Below, piece after piece: positions 54,367 to 63,006 of a stretch of DNA of 64,000 bases. The notes below the pieces were generated by a model that saw only the letters and a program-made list of their open reading frames with translations, did not search any database and was not told the DNA's origin. The DNA lies in NCBI GenBank assembly GCA_029237915.1, contig JAQWHD010000032.1, positions 62,001 through 126,000 on the forward strand. Reading direction: 5' to 3'. The stretch comes from Thalassotalea sp. GTDB taxonomy: Bacteria > Pseudomonadota > Gammaproteobacteria > Enterobacterales > Alteromonadaceae. A program made the position numbers and the translations under genes. Every line of letters starts with the position of its first letter. Position 1 is the stretch's first letter.

Positions 54367-56589
54367 ATGACTTTTATCTCATCTTATCTCCAAGTTGCTA
54401 TTCCTGTACCGATGCGTCAGAGCTTCACTTATTTGCTGCCTGAAAACTTAATTGATCAGGAATTTAGTGCAGGTGATAGAGTGCTTGTGCCTTTTGGCTC
54501 GCGTAAATTAGTTGCTGTTGTGCTAAAGGTGAGTAATGAATGTGATATTAGCGACAATAAGCTTAAAGCTATTATTGAGTTATTACCGAGCGAATCTAAG
54601 TTATCTTCAGCGCAAATAGATTTTTTAAGTTTATGCGCGCGTTATTATCATCATCCCATTGGTGATGTGATCAGCCAAGCACTGCCTGTGTTGTTAAGAC
54701 AAATAAAACCAGTCGATTTAACTCCAGAAACTTGCTGGTCTAAATGTCCGGATAAAAGCGAAGATGAGCTTGAGCAGTTAGTTGCTGCTTTACCTAAGTC
54801 GGCAGCAAAGCAAAAGCTTTTGTATCAGTTTATCAGTGAGCACGATGAAATCACTTGGCCAGAGATACGTATGGCCGGTTTTAGCAAAAGCCAAATAAGT
54901 GCACTTATTAAAAAACAGCTAATTAGTGAAGGCGAGGTCGAAAGTAAGCCATTTGTCTGTAAAGAACAGTCGATAAATACCAGTGATAAGCATCAACTTT
55001 CAGTTGAGCAAGCGGTGATCGTTAGTGGCATTAACCAACAGTTAGATGGTTTCTCATGTCATTTAATTGACGGCATCACCGGTAGCGGTAAAACCGAAGT
55101 TTACTTACAAATCATTGAAGAGGTACTAAAGCAAGATAAGCAAGTTTTAGTGTTAGTACCAGAAATAGGCTTAACGCCACAAACACTATCTCGATTTGAG
55201 AAACGTTTTCGTGTACCTATTGTGCTACATCATTCAGGTTTAAATGATAATGAACGTTTACAAACCTGGCACCGTACTAAAAAAGGTGAAGCTGCAATCA
55301 TCATCGCCACTCGCTCTGGTGTGTTTACACCGCTAGTAGCTCCTGGTGTGATAATTATTGATGAAGAGCATGATGGCTCGTTTAAGCAGCAAGAAGGATT
55401 TCGCTACCATGCACGAGATGTCGCGATATTACGAGCCAGGCAGTTAAATATTCCTGTCGTGCTCGGTACAGCAACGCCATCTTTAGAAACATTACAAAAT
55501 GCACTATCTGGCAAATATCAATACCACCAGCTCACCAAAAGAGCGGGTAAAAGTAATATTGCCGGCATCGAGCTTATCGATATGGCCAAACAGCAAGTTG
55601 AATTTGGCTTATCTGGAACATTAAAAAAAGCCATACAAGATACCTTAGATCGCGGCGAGCAAGTGCTTATATTTTTAAATCGCCGAGGTTATGCGCCTGC
55701 AATTTCTTGCCAGGAGTGTAATTGGATAGCAGAGTGTAAACGTTGTGATAAACCTTATACTTTGCATCAAAACCAAGGGCTGTTAGTTTGTCACCACTGT
55801 GGAAGTCAAAAGCGTATTATGCCGCAGTGCGGTGAATGTGGCAGTATTCGCATTAAACCGCTTGGCCAAGGTACTGAACAATTAGAGCAACGTTTACTTG
55901 AAATGTTTCCGGATTACTCAGCCATTCGAATTGACAGAGACAGCACTCGCCGTAAAGGTGAATTAGCCAAGTTGTTAGAGCAAATAACTAATAATGAACA
56001 TCAAATTTTAGTCGGCACACAAATGCTTGCTAAAGGTCATCATTTTCCTGATGTGACCTTAGTGGCAGTTTTAGATGTTGATGGCGCTTTGTTTAGTTAT
56101 GATTTTCGCGCTCCAGAACATATGGCACAACTCCTAGTGCAGGTGTCGGGTAGGGCTGGTAGAGCAAGCAAACCAGGTAAGGTAATGGTGCAAACCCAAT
56201 ATCCTGAACACCCGCTACTGCAAGATTTAGTGCATAACGGTTATCAGCATTTTGCCCGTTACGCCTTAATGGAACGAGAACAAGCGCGTATTCCGCCATT
56301 TGGCTTTCAGGCATTGTTTCGTGCGGAAGCAAATTCTGCAGGTATGCCAAGCTCGCTTCTGCGGGAAGTCAGTGAAGGTCAGTTTGAACACTGCTTAATC
56401 AGTGGTCCTATTGCCGCAGCACAAGAAAAGAAGGCAGGTAAATTTCGCTTTCATTTATTGTTGCAGGCAAATGATCGAAAACATTTACATGCAGCTGTTC
56501 ATCAAATACTGCTGCGCCTTGAAAAACACAAATTACAAAATAAAGTACGCTGGTCGGTAGATATCGATCCGCAAGAGTTAAGTTGGTAA
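54367..56589 (+). CDS. priA: PriA, primosomal replication restart helicase
   Basis: A 740-residue superfamily 2 helicase that reloads DnaB at stalled forks. The N-terminal DNA-binding domain (about 1-110) is followed by Walker A GITGSGKT (236-243) and the DEEH box (332-335). A zinc-binding module with eight cysteines follows (about 440-490: SCQEC, ECKRC, CHHCG, QCGECG), then ATPase motifs GTQMLAKGHHFPDVTLV and SGRAGR. The start follows weak ribosome signals but gives the canonical N-terminus. It is followed by ftsN and hslVU as in enteric bacteria, without cytR. Confidence 0.97.
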   Translation: MTFISSYLQVAIPVPMRQSFTYLLPENLIDQEFSAGDRVLVPFGSRKLVAVVLKVSNECDISDNKLKAIIELLPSESKLSSAQIDFLSLCARYYHHPIGDVISQALPVLLRQIKPVDLTPETCWSKCPDKSEDELEQLVAALPKSAAKQKLLYQFISEHDEITWPEIRMAGFSKSQISALIKKQLISEGEVESKPFVCKEQSINTSDKHQLSVEQAVIVSGINQQLDGFSCHLIDGITGSGKTEVYLQIIEEVLKQDKQVLVLVPEIGLTPQTLSRFEKRFRVPIVLHHSGLNDNERLQTWHRTKKGEAAIIIATRSGVFTPLVAPGVIIIDEEHDGSFKQQEGFRYHARDVAILRARQLNIPVVLGTATPSLETLQNALSGKYQYHQLTKRAGKSNIAGIELIDMAKQQVEFGLSGTLKKAIQDTLDRGEQVLIFLNRRGYAPAISCQECNWIAECKRCDKPYTLHQNQGLLVCHHCGSQKRIMPQCGECGSIRIKPLGQGTEQLEQRLLEMFPDYSAIRIDRDSTRRKGELAKLLEQITNNEHQILVGTQMLAKGHHFPDVTLVAVLDVDGALFSYDFRAPEHMAQLLVQVSGRAGRASKPGKVMVQTQYPEHPLLQDLVHNGYQHFARYALMEREQARIPPFGFQALFRAEANSAGMPSSLLREVSEGQFEHCLISGPIAAAQEKKAGKFRFHLLLQANDRKHLHAAVHQILLRLEKHKLQNKVRWSVDIDPQELSW

Positions 56590-56714
56590 TAAACGTCTTA
56601 AAATATCCCTAAATTAGGTGTTATTGCTTCATTTGGGTAACTAAATCAAACAAACTCTGTACATTCGATTTCGGTTAGTTAAAATTGATTAATCATTTTT
56701 CGTGAAGTTTTTGT

Positions 56715-57293
56715 ATGGCTCATCAAGATTACGTTGCTCGCCCCCGCGCAACAAAGAAAAAAAAGAACCCTTATAAACCCAAGGGAAAACAACCTGTAGT
56801 AAATAACTCAGGCTTTAAACCTGTGTTTATTGGCTTAATCATTGTTGCCCTCATTTCAGGTTTTGCGTACTTTTTATTTTCAATAAAAAATAATGCCCAA
56901 GATGTTGAAAGCGTCGATATCGAATTATCTAAACCTGCAAAACGGACTAAAAGCGCGGAAGAAGATCCACTGCCAGAGCCGCCTACCGAGGATTGGACTT
57001 ATTTTGATGAATTACCAAATAAGGAAGTTGAAGTTGGAGACTACGATGTTAAAGAAAGTGGTCCATATCAAATGCAATGTGCTTCTTTTAGAAATCAAAA
57101 AGATGCAGAAGCACTAAAAGCTAAAATAGCTTTTACCGGACTTTCATCAACCGTCCGTAAATCTAGGGGCAAGAGTGGCGTGTGGTATAAAGTGGTTTTA
57201 GGCCCATTTGAGCGTAAACGCCAAGCCGAAAGTGCTAAGCACAAATTGAAACGAAGTAAAATCAATGGCTGTCAAATATGGCTTTGGACTTGA
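56715..57293 (+). CDS. ftsN: FtsN, cell-division SPOR protein
   Basis: A 192-residue bitopic protein: a basic cytoplasmic tail (1-34, with RPRATKKKKNPYKPKG), one membrane helix (about 36-55), a periplasmic linker with acidic and proline-rich parts, and a C-terminal SPOR domain (about 115-190: GPYQMQCASFRNQKDAEAL...WYKVVLGPF). SPOR binds denuded glycan at the septum, and FtsN triggers constriction. It is short compared with the E. coli protein (319 residues), the linker being the reduced part. Position between priA and hslV matches the known order. Confidence 0.9.
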   Translation: MAHQDYVARPRATKKKKNPYKPKGKQPVVNNSGFKPVFIGLIIVALISGFAYFLFSIKNNAQDVESVDIELSKPAKRTKSAEEDPLPEPPTEDWTYFDELPNKEVEVGDYDVKESGPYQMQCASFRNQKDAEALKAKIAFTGLSSTVRKSRGKSGVWYKVVLGPFERKRQAESAKHKLKRSKINGCQIWLWT

Positions 57294-57336
57294 AAACCTA
57301 ACGGTTCATTCCCACATTATATTTAAGATTGTTTTT

Positions 57337-57381
57337 CGAGGCGTCTGTTTCTAATTTTTATTAGAAAGCGCCTCGTTTTTA
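57337..57381 (+). terminator. Two-part terminator hairpin between ftsN and hslV
   Basis: Outer stem CGAGGCG (57337-57343) / CGCCTCG (57369-57375) encloses an inner stem TTTCTAA / TTAGAAA and is followed by T5. It likely ends ftsN transcription before hslV. Confidence 0.75.
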
Positions 57382-57397
57382 TTTATAGAGGTTTATT

Positions 57398-57916
57398 GTG
57401 ACTACGATTGTATCAGTACGACGTAACGGCCGCGTTTGCATAGGTGGCGACGGCCAAGTTTCTCTTGGTAATACCGTGATGAAAGGTAATGCCCGTAAAG
57501 TTCGACGTTTATATAACGACAAAGTATTAGCTGGTTTTGCTGGCGGTACTGCCGACGCCTTTACCCTGTTTGAACGCTTTGAAAGTAAGCTTGAACAACA
57601 TCAAGGCCATTTGACTAAATCAGCAGTAGAGCTTGCTAAAGACTGGCGTAGCGACAGAGCATTAAGAAAGTTAGAGGCTATGTTGGTTGTTGCTGACGAA
57701 ACAGCATCATTAATCATTACCGGTAACGGCGATGTAGTACAACCAGAGAATGACTTAATTGCTATTGGCTCTGGTGGTAACTTTGCCCAAGCTTCAGCAT
57801 TAGCGTTACTTGAAAACACTGACTTGTCAGCTCGTGAGATCGTTTCTAAATCATTAACGATCGCCGCAGACATCTGTGTATTTACTAACCAAAACCACAC
57901 TATTGACGAAATTTAG
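57398..57916 (+). CDS. hslV: HslV, ATP-dependent protease proteolytic subunit
   Basis: A 172-residue proteasome-like peptidase of the HslUV (ClpYQ) complex. The start is GTG, giving [20 protein letters not shown]; removal of Met exposes the catalytic Thr. The other family landmarks are [28 protein letters not shown] and [21 protein letters not shown] just upstream is the ribosome site. It is followed by hslU about 60 bp later, on the same transcript. Heat-shock induction is expected, but no sigma-32 promoter was confirmed. Confidence 0.97.
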   Translation: MTTIVSVRRNGRVCIGGDGQVSLGNTVMKGNARKVRRLYNDKVLAGFAGGTADAFTLFERFESKLEQHQGHLTKSAVELAKDWRSDRALRKLEAMLVVADETASLIITGNGDVVQPENDLIAIGSGGNFAQASALALLENTDLSAREIVSKSLTIAADICVFTNQNHTIDEI

Positions 57917-57977
57917 TTTATAAAACTGAATTTATAACTACACCTAAAGTTACTACTTAGGTAGAGGAAATTATACC

Positions 57978-59306
57978 ATGTCTAACATGACTCCTCGTGA
58001 GATTGTTCACGAATTAGATTGCCATATTATTGGCCAAAATGACGCTAAAAAAGCCGTTGCTATTGCTTTAAGAAATCGCTGGCGTCGTATGCAACTTAAT
58101 GACGAGTTGCGCGCTGAAGTTACCCCAAAAAACATTTTAATGATTGGCCCAACAGGTGTTGGTAAAACTGAGATTGCTCGTCGTTTAGCTAAGCTTGCCA
58201 ATGCGCCATTCATTAAAGTAGAAGCCACTAAATTTACTGAAGTAGGTTATGTCGGTAAGGAAGTTGAAACCATTATTCGTGACTTAGCGGATATGGCGAT
58301 AAAGCTTACTAAAGAACAAGAAATGACGCGTGTTCGTCATTTAGCTGAAGAAGCTGCTGAAGAGCGTATTTTAGATGTACTTATTCCAAACCCTGTAAAT
58401 ACTATGGGTGACAGTGAAACAACTGATAACAGCTCTACGCGTCAAATTTTCCGTAAGAAATTACGTGAAGGTAAGCTTGATGATAAAGAAATTGAAATAG
58501 ACGTTGCCCAGCCACAAGTTGGTATGGAAATTATGGCGCCTCCGGGCATGGAAGATATGACTTCGCAATTGCAAAGCATGTTCCAAAATATGTCTCAGGA
58601 AAAAACTAAAAAACGTAAGCTTAAAATTAAAGACGCGTTTAAAGCTCTGCAAGAAGATGAAGCCGCTAAAATGGTGAACCCTGAAGAGCTTAAAGAAAAA
58701 GCAATTGAGTCAGTTGAACAAAACGGTATTGTTTTTATCGATGAAATCGACAAAATTTGTAAACGTGGTGACAGCTCTGGTCCTGACGTATCACGTGAAG
58801 GCGTGCAGCGTGATTTACTGCCATTAATTGAAGGCTCTACAGTAAGCACTAAGCACGGCATGGTAAAAACCGATCACATATTATTTATTGCCTCTGGTGC
58901 TTTCCAAATGGCAAGACCATCAGACTTAATTCCTGAATTACAAGGTCGCCTGCCAATTCGTGTTGAGCTGCGTGCGCTTACCACTGACGATTTTGTTCGT
59001 ATTCTTACCGAGCCAAACGCTTCATTAACGGAGCAATACATTGCATTGTTAGCCACAGAGGGCGTACATGTTGAATTTAGTGATGATGGCATAAAAGCGA
59101 TTGCTAATGCCGCATGGCAAGTAAATGAAGGCACAGAAAATATTGGTGCGCGTCGCTTACATACGGTGATGGAACGTTTAATTGAAGAATTATCGTTTAA
59201 TGCCGATGCTCAGTCAGGGCAAACGATCATGATAGATAAAGCGTTTGTTGACGGTAAGTTAAGTGCGTTAGTGCAAGATGAAGACTTAAGTCGTTTTATC
59301 CTGTAA
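57978..59306 (+). CDS. hslU: HslU, ATPase/unfoldase of the HslUV protease
   Basis: A 442-residue AAA+ unfoldase. Walker A is GPTGVGKT (57-64), the pore loop is in [10 protein letters not shown], Walker B lies in [10 protein letters not shown], and the I domain spans about residues 110-230. The C-terminal LSRFIL inserts into HslV to activate it, and that tail is intact. It unfolds substrates and passes them to HslV. TAGAGGAAA before the ATG is a good ribosome site, and the adjacent DUF971 gene follows 35 bp later. Confidence 0.98.
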   Translation: MSNMTPREIVHELDCHIIGQNDAKKAVAIALRNRWRRMQLNDELRAEVTPKNILMIGPTGVGKTEIARRLAKLANAPFIKVEATKFTEVGYVGKEVETIIRDLADMAIKLTKEQEMTRVRHLAEEAAEERILDVLIPNPVNTMGDSETTDNSSTRQIFRKKLREGKLDDKEIEIDVAQPQVGMEIMAPPGMEDMTSQLQSMFQNMSQEKTKKRKLKIKDAFKALQEDEAAKMVNPEELKEKAIESVEQNGIVFIDEIDKICKRGDSSGPDVSREGVQRDLLPLIEGSTVSTKHGMVKTDHILFIASGAFQMARPSDLIPELQGRLPIRVELRALTTDDFVRILTEPNASLTEQYIALLATEGVHVEFSDDGIKAIANAAWQVNEGTENIGARRLHTVMERLIEELSFNADAQSGQTIMIDKAFVDGKLSALVQDEDLSRFIL

Positions 59307-59341
59307 CTAAACTGCTATAATAGACAAAACAAGGAGATAGC

Positions 59342-59707
59342 ATGCAAGTAGAAGAACTTAATATTGATCAAAGCAAAGGTGAGCTTAGCTTATCGTTTGC
59401 TGATAATTTTCAACAAATATTAAGTTTTGAATTTTTGCGTGTCTATTCGCCTGACGAGCAAACCAGTGTTAAGGGTAAACCTAAACCACCGGTGAGTCAT
59501 AAAAAACAAGTACAACTTTTAGCAATAGAGCCAGTGGCAAAGCACGGTTATCGATTTATTTTTGATGACCAGCATAATGCAATATATTCTGCTTTATTAC
59601 TGAATGAATACGCTCACAACAAAAATCGATTGTGGCAACAATACGTCGATGCGCTTAAATTAACAGGGCATAGTCGCGAAGCCATGATAGATATTAAACA
59701 GGTTTAA
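59342..59707 (+). CDS. DUF971-type protein (gamma-butyrobetaine hydroxylase N-domain-like)
   Basis: A 121-residue protein with the DUF971 features: an early strand GELSLSFADNFQQILSFEFLRVYSPD, the VQLLAIEPVAKHGYRFIFDDQHNAIYS core and LLLNEYAHNKNRLWQQYVDAL. The domain is named after the N-terminal part of gamma-butyrobetaine dioxygenase and probably folds as a small zinc or iron-sulfur related module, but the cysteines and histidines that would bind metal are few here. AAGGAG before the ATG fixes the start. It follows hslU closely, a common arrangement in gammaproteobacteria. Confidence 0.85.
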   Translation: MQVEELNIDQSKGELSLSFADNFQQILSFEFLRVYSPDEQTSVKGKPKPPVSHKKQVQLLAIEPVAKHGYRFIFDDQHNAIYSALLLNEYAHNKNRLWQQYVDALKLTGHSREAMIDIKQV

Positions 59708-59720
59708 TGGACCCATACTG

Positions 59721-60212
59721 ATGACTAATAACCAAATTTTACGTCGAATTCGTTATACATTTAATTATTCAGACGCACAAATGTTGAAAATTTTTGCTTC
59801 TGCTGAGTTAACTGTTGATATTGAGCAGTATCATCATTGGCTCCGTAAAGATGATGATCCTAAGTACATTAATATTACCGACAACCAGTTTGCTACTTTT
59901 TTAAACGGGTTAATCAATGAACGCCGTGGTAAAAGAGAAGGCCCACAGCCGGTAGCTGAGAAAAAATTAAATAATAATCTTATCTTGCGTAAGTTAAAGA
60001 TTGCTCTTGATATGACTGATGTTGATATTATCGAAGTATTAGGATTAGCAGAAACACGTATTGGTAAGTCTGAGCTAAGTGCATTCTTCAGAAAGCCAGG
60101 CCATAAGCATTACCGTGAGTGTAAAGATCAGTTCTTACGTAACTTCTTGCAAGGCGTACAAATTAAATACCGTGACAATTCACCATGGCCGGTGTCTGAT
60201 CACAGTAACTAA
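59721..60212 (+). CDS. YehS-type DUF1456 protein
   Basis: A 163-residue protein with two similar halves, each starting with the DUF1456 pattern: NQILRRIRYTFNYSDAQMLKIFA and NLILRKLKIALDMTDVDIIEVLGLAE, and each ending in a KPGH-like or DDDP-like loop and a basic FLNGLINERRG/FLQGVQIKYR helix. The internal duplication is clear at protein level. The family (YehS) has no known function. It starts 13 bp after the DUF971 gene. Confidence 0.88.
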   Translation: MTNNQILRRIRYTFNYSDAQMLKIFASAELTVDIEQYHHWLRKDDDPKYINITDNQFATFLNGLINERRGKREGPQPVAEKKLNNNLILRKLKIALDMTDVDIIEVLGLAETRIGKSELSAFFRKPGHKHYRECKDQFLRNFLQGVQIKYRDNSPWPVSDHSN

Positions 60213-60233
60213 AACATATATTAGTAAATAAAT

Positions 60234-60596
60234 ATGAAACGAGTGTTGTTAATACTATTAGGGTTTAGCTTTGTGGCTTTAGCTGCAATAGGGGCTTTCT
60301 TGCCAGTATTACCAACCACTCCGTTTTTATTACTCGCTGCGGCCTGTTTTGCTAAATCCTCTGTTCGATGTCATCAATGGTTGTTAAGTAACAAACTTTT
60401 TGGTCCAATCCTTACAAATTGGCAATCCCATCGTTGCATCCCTGCTAACGCTAAAATAATGGCCATAGCCTCCATTGTGCTATTTGGTTCTTTTTCTGTT
60501 TTCGCTATTCACCAAAATATCTATATACTTATTCCTACCTTAGCCTTGCTGCTTACCGGTTTGTTTGTTGTTATTCGTATTCCTATTTGTAGATAA
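60234..60596 (+). CDS. YbaN-type DUF454 inner-membrane protein
   Basis: A 120-residue membrane protein of the DUF454 (YbaN) family: MKRVLLILLGFSFVALAAIGAFLPVLPTTPFLLLAAACFAKSS, with the conserved LPTTPFLLLA, then WLLSNKLFGPILTNWQ, then two hydrophobic segments (about 79-115). Function unknown. It starts about 20 bp after the DUF1456 gene and is probably the last gene of the hslVU-associated run. Confidence 0.9.
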   Translation: MKRVLLILLGFSFVALAAIGAFLPVLPTTPFLLLAAACFAKSSVRCHQWLLSNKLFGPILTNWQSHRCIPANAKIMAIASIVLFGSFSVFAIHQNIYILIPTLALLLTGLFVVIRIPICR

Positions 60597-60730
60597 TACC
60601 TTATCCCTTCCTGCTCTTTATCTATCTGTTTTAATTAAAAATAAAAATAAGTTTTTTTATTTTTAAACCTTTTTCATCCATACTGCATCTTACTTACAAG
60701 AAAACAAAAGAATTAAAGGATTTTAAAATT

Positions 60731-61297
60731 TTGTCTAGGCAAAGCTCTGTGATAAATGCTGAAGATGTTTTTGCCAATAAGCAAGAACAAGAATGGATTG
60801 CCAATGCCAAACAAGGTGATCGCTCAGCATTCAATCATTTATACACATTACATATAGGTCGAGTCTATGCACTTTGTCTACGCATGCTTTCAAATAAAGA
60901 GCAGGCGGAAGATGTAAGCCAAGAAGTATTTGTGCAAGTGTGGTTAAAATTAGAAAAATTTCGTGGTGAAAGTAAGTTTTCTACCTGGCTACATTCGGTG
61001 GCAACCAATACGGTATTAAGCCACATACGTAAACAAAAAAACTGGGTGCAAAAGGTATTCAGTATTGAAGATAAACCGCTAGCAGAGCCGGTAGGTAATG
61101 AAATACAAGACCTGTCGGATATGGATAAACATATTATGCGTTTACCAGAAAAAGCCAGATTAGTGTTTGTTTTGTTTGCGGTAGAAGGTTATCGCCACGA
61201 AGAAATAGCGGCAAAGTTAAATATAGCGGTGGGTTCCAGTAAATCTCAATTTCACCGAGCAAGAAATTTATTAAAAGAGTGGTTGCAACATGAATAA
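60731..61297 (+). CDS. ECF RNA polymerase sigma factor
   Basis: A 188-residue sigma-70 family protein of the ECF group. Region 2 (about 25-95) has FNHLYTLHIGRVYALCLRML and DVSQEVFVQVWLKLEKFRGESKFSTWLHSVATN. Region 4 (about 125-185) ends with the helix-turn-helix EGYRHEEIAAKLNIAVGSSKSQFHRARNLLKEWL. I retain the TTG start at 60731, ten bases after AAAGGA; GTG at 60749 is an alternative. It overlaps the next gene by 8 bp, the usual sigma / anti-sigma arrangement. Confidence 0.93.
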   Translation: MSRQSSVINAEDVFANKQEQEWIANAKQGDRSAFNHLYTLHIGRVYALCLRMLSNKEQAEDVSQEVFVQVWLKLEKFRGESKFSTWLHSVATNTVLSHIRKQKNWVQKVFSIEDKPLAEPVGNEIQDLSDMDKHIMRLPEKARLVFVLFAVEGYRHEEIAAKLNIAVGSSKSQFHRARNLLKEWLQHE

Positions 61298-61787
61298 GCC
61301 AATAACAGATCAACAACTACAACAGCAAATCGATGGTTTGCAACAAGATATACAACCAAGTCGAGATTTATGGGCGGGTATAGAGTTGGCTATCGAGCAT
61401 CAACATCAAAGCGCTGAACCTAAAAAAACAACGTTTGCACCATATGCATGGGCGGCATCGGTTATGGCTGCTGTATTGTTAACTTGGATGGTGAATAAAC
61501 CGATGCAAAATCAACAAATACAGCTGACCGCTGTAGAAGTGATTAAGCAACAGTACCAAACAGAAAAAAACACTATGTTGGTTAGCTTTGGTAAGCCAGA
61601 TATCAGCAAGTTACCAGAGAAGATGCAGAAACAATTTACTGAATTACAATCAGCAAGAGAATCGTTGTTAATGGCATTAGAAGATGATCCTGAAAACCCG
61701 GATCTACTGAATTTATTAAAATGGACACAAAGCCAAGAGTTAAGTTTACTCGAGCAATTATACAGTCCTAAATGGCAAACAATTTAA
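61290..61787 (+). CDS. Probable membrane anti-sigma factor
   Basis: A 165-residue protein with a cytoplasmic N-terminal part (about 1-45), one membrane helix (about 47-66, PYAWAASVMAAVLLTWMV) and a periplasmic helical part rich in Gln and Leu (LPEKMQKQFTELQSARESLLMALED). It lacks the HxxxCxxC zinc anti-sigma motif, so it belongs to another anti-sigma group or a related class. Its start overlaps the sigma gene by 8 bp and it precedes the DUF4097 gene, which makes anti-sigma function likely. Identification rests on context more than on sequence. Confidence 0.72.
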   Translation: MNKPITDQQLQQQIDGLQQDIQPSRDLWAGIELAIEHQHQSAEPKKTTFAPYAWAASVMAAVLLTWMVNKPMQNQQIQLTAVEVIKQQYQTEKNTMLVSFGKPDISKLPEKMQKQFTELQSARESLLMALEDDPENPDLLNLLKWTQSQELSLLEQLYSPKWQTI

Positions 61788-61796
61788 GAGAATATT

Positions 61797-62750
61797 ATGA
61801 ATGTATTAAAACAAATTACATTAGTAGCCTTTATTCTTGGCTGTTCATTTACAGCACAAGCAAAGCAAGTGAATGAACGTTTAGAAGTTAAAGAAAACGT
61901 AAGGGTGATGATAGAAAACCTTAGAGGCAAAGTTGCCATTTCTGGCTCTGCTAGCCTTACCGTTAAAGTCGAAGGTGTACTCGATTATAAAGCTACTGAC
62001 TTTGTCTTTAAACAAGAAGGTAATACTGTAATTATTCAGGTGCAAATGCCACATAACATGAACCAGAGCTTTTGGGATAATGACGGCCAAGAAACGGACT
62101 TAAAAATACAACTGCCTAAATCAGCGCAAGTATATTTTAAAGGGGTTTCAAGTGACGCCAGCATTGAAAATATTGAAAATGACGTGAATATTAAAACCGT
62201 AAGTGGTGACATTGATGCAAAAGACTTAGCTTCTCGTATTGAATTAGATACCGTTAGCGGAAGCATTAAATCGCAAAGGTTATCTGGTCGTATTAACTTA
62301 AATACGGTAAGTGGTGACATTAATGATAGCGGTTCAAAAGGGCGCATAAATTATCAAGCTGTTAGTGGCGACATCGAAGCAAGCAGTACAGGGGAAGAAA
62401 TTTATGCCAGCGTAATTTCCGGAAATCTAAATATCGAATTAGCTAAAGTAATTGATGCCGAACTTACTTCGATAAGCGGAGATATTGACGCTAACCTTGA
62501 GTTAAGTGACGAAGGCTTGTTAAAAATGTCGAGTATTAGTGGTGATATCGATGTTGCCCTACAAAAAGGGGTTAATGCTGAGGTTCGAATTCATTCGCAA
62601 GCGGGTGGTAAAATAACGAATAAACTTAACAATGATAAAGTTGATAAAGATAAACACGGCGCTAGCTCACAACTTAATACGGTTGTTGGTAATGGTAGCG
62701 CAGCAATCAAAGCTTCAACCATAAGTGGCAGAGTAAGATTACATTATTAG
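61797..62750 (+). CDS. DUF4097-type secreted beta-repeat protein
   Basis: A 317-residue protein with a signal peptide (cleavage after AQA) and a repeated xxSGxI motif: VSGDI, VSGSI, VSGDI, VSGDI, ISGNL, ISGDI, ISGDI and ISGRV between about residues 135 and 312, each on a beta rung. This matches the DUF4097/head-GIN family, thought to fold as a beta helix in the envelope. It is the third gene of the ECF sigma operon and may be its effector or part of an envelope stress response. The function is unknown. Confidence 0.88.
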   Translation: MNVLKQITLVAFILGCSFTAQAKQVNERLEVKENVRVMIENLRGKVAISGSASLTVKVEGVLDYKATDFVFKQEGNTVIIQVQMPHNMNQSFWDNDGQETDLKIQLPKSAQVYFKGVSSDASIENIENDVNIKTVSGDIDAKDLASRIELDTVSGSIKSQRLSGRINLNTVSGDINDSGSKGRINYQAVSGDIEASSTGEEIYASVISGNLNIELAKVIDAELTSISGDIDANLELSDEGLLKMSSISGDIDVALQKGVNAEVRIHSQAGGKITNKLNNDKVDKDKHGASSQLNTVVGNGSAAIKASTISGRVRLHY

Positions 62751-62772
62751 CTAAGCTGAGCTATTAAAGTTC

Positions 62773-62807
62773 AAGCCCTATGTTTAGTTAAACATAGGGC
62801 TTTTTTT
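62773..62807 (+). terminator. Intrinsic terminator of the sigma operon
   Basis: A 14-bp perfect stem AAGCCCTATGTTTA and complement with a 2-base loop is followed by T7, 23 bp after the DUF4097 stop. Confidence 0.92.
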
Positions 62808-63006
62808 ATGGTGGAAGATTGAAAGCGGATAAATTTATATTTATCTTTATCTTCAAATAAGAGTTAATATAGCTTAAATTGAAGTGCTAAATTAGCGATA
62901 ATGACCAAACGATAAAAAGCAGGTTTTATCAGCAAGCAGAAAAATACTCCTATTAAGTAAATAACTACTTAAAAGATATACGATTTAAATCAGGATTAGC
63001 AACATA

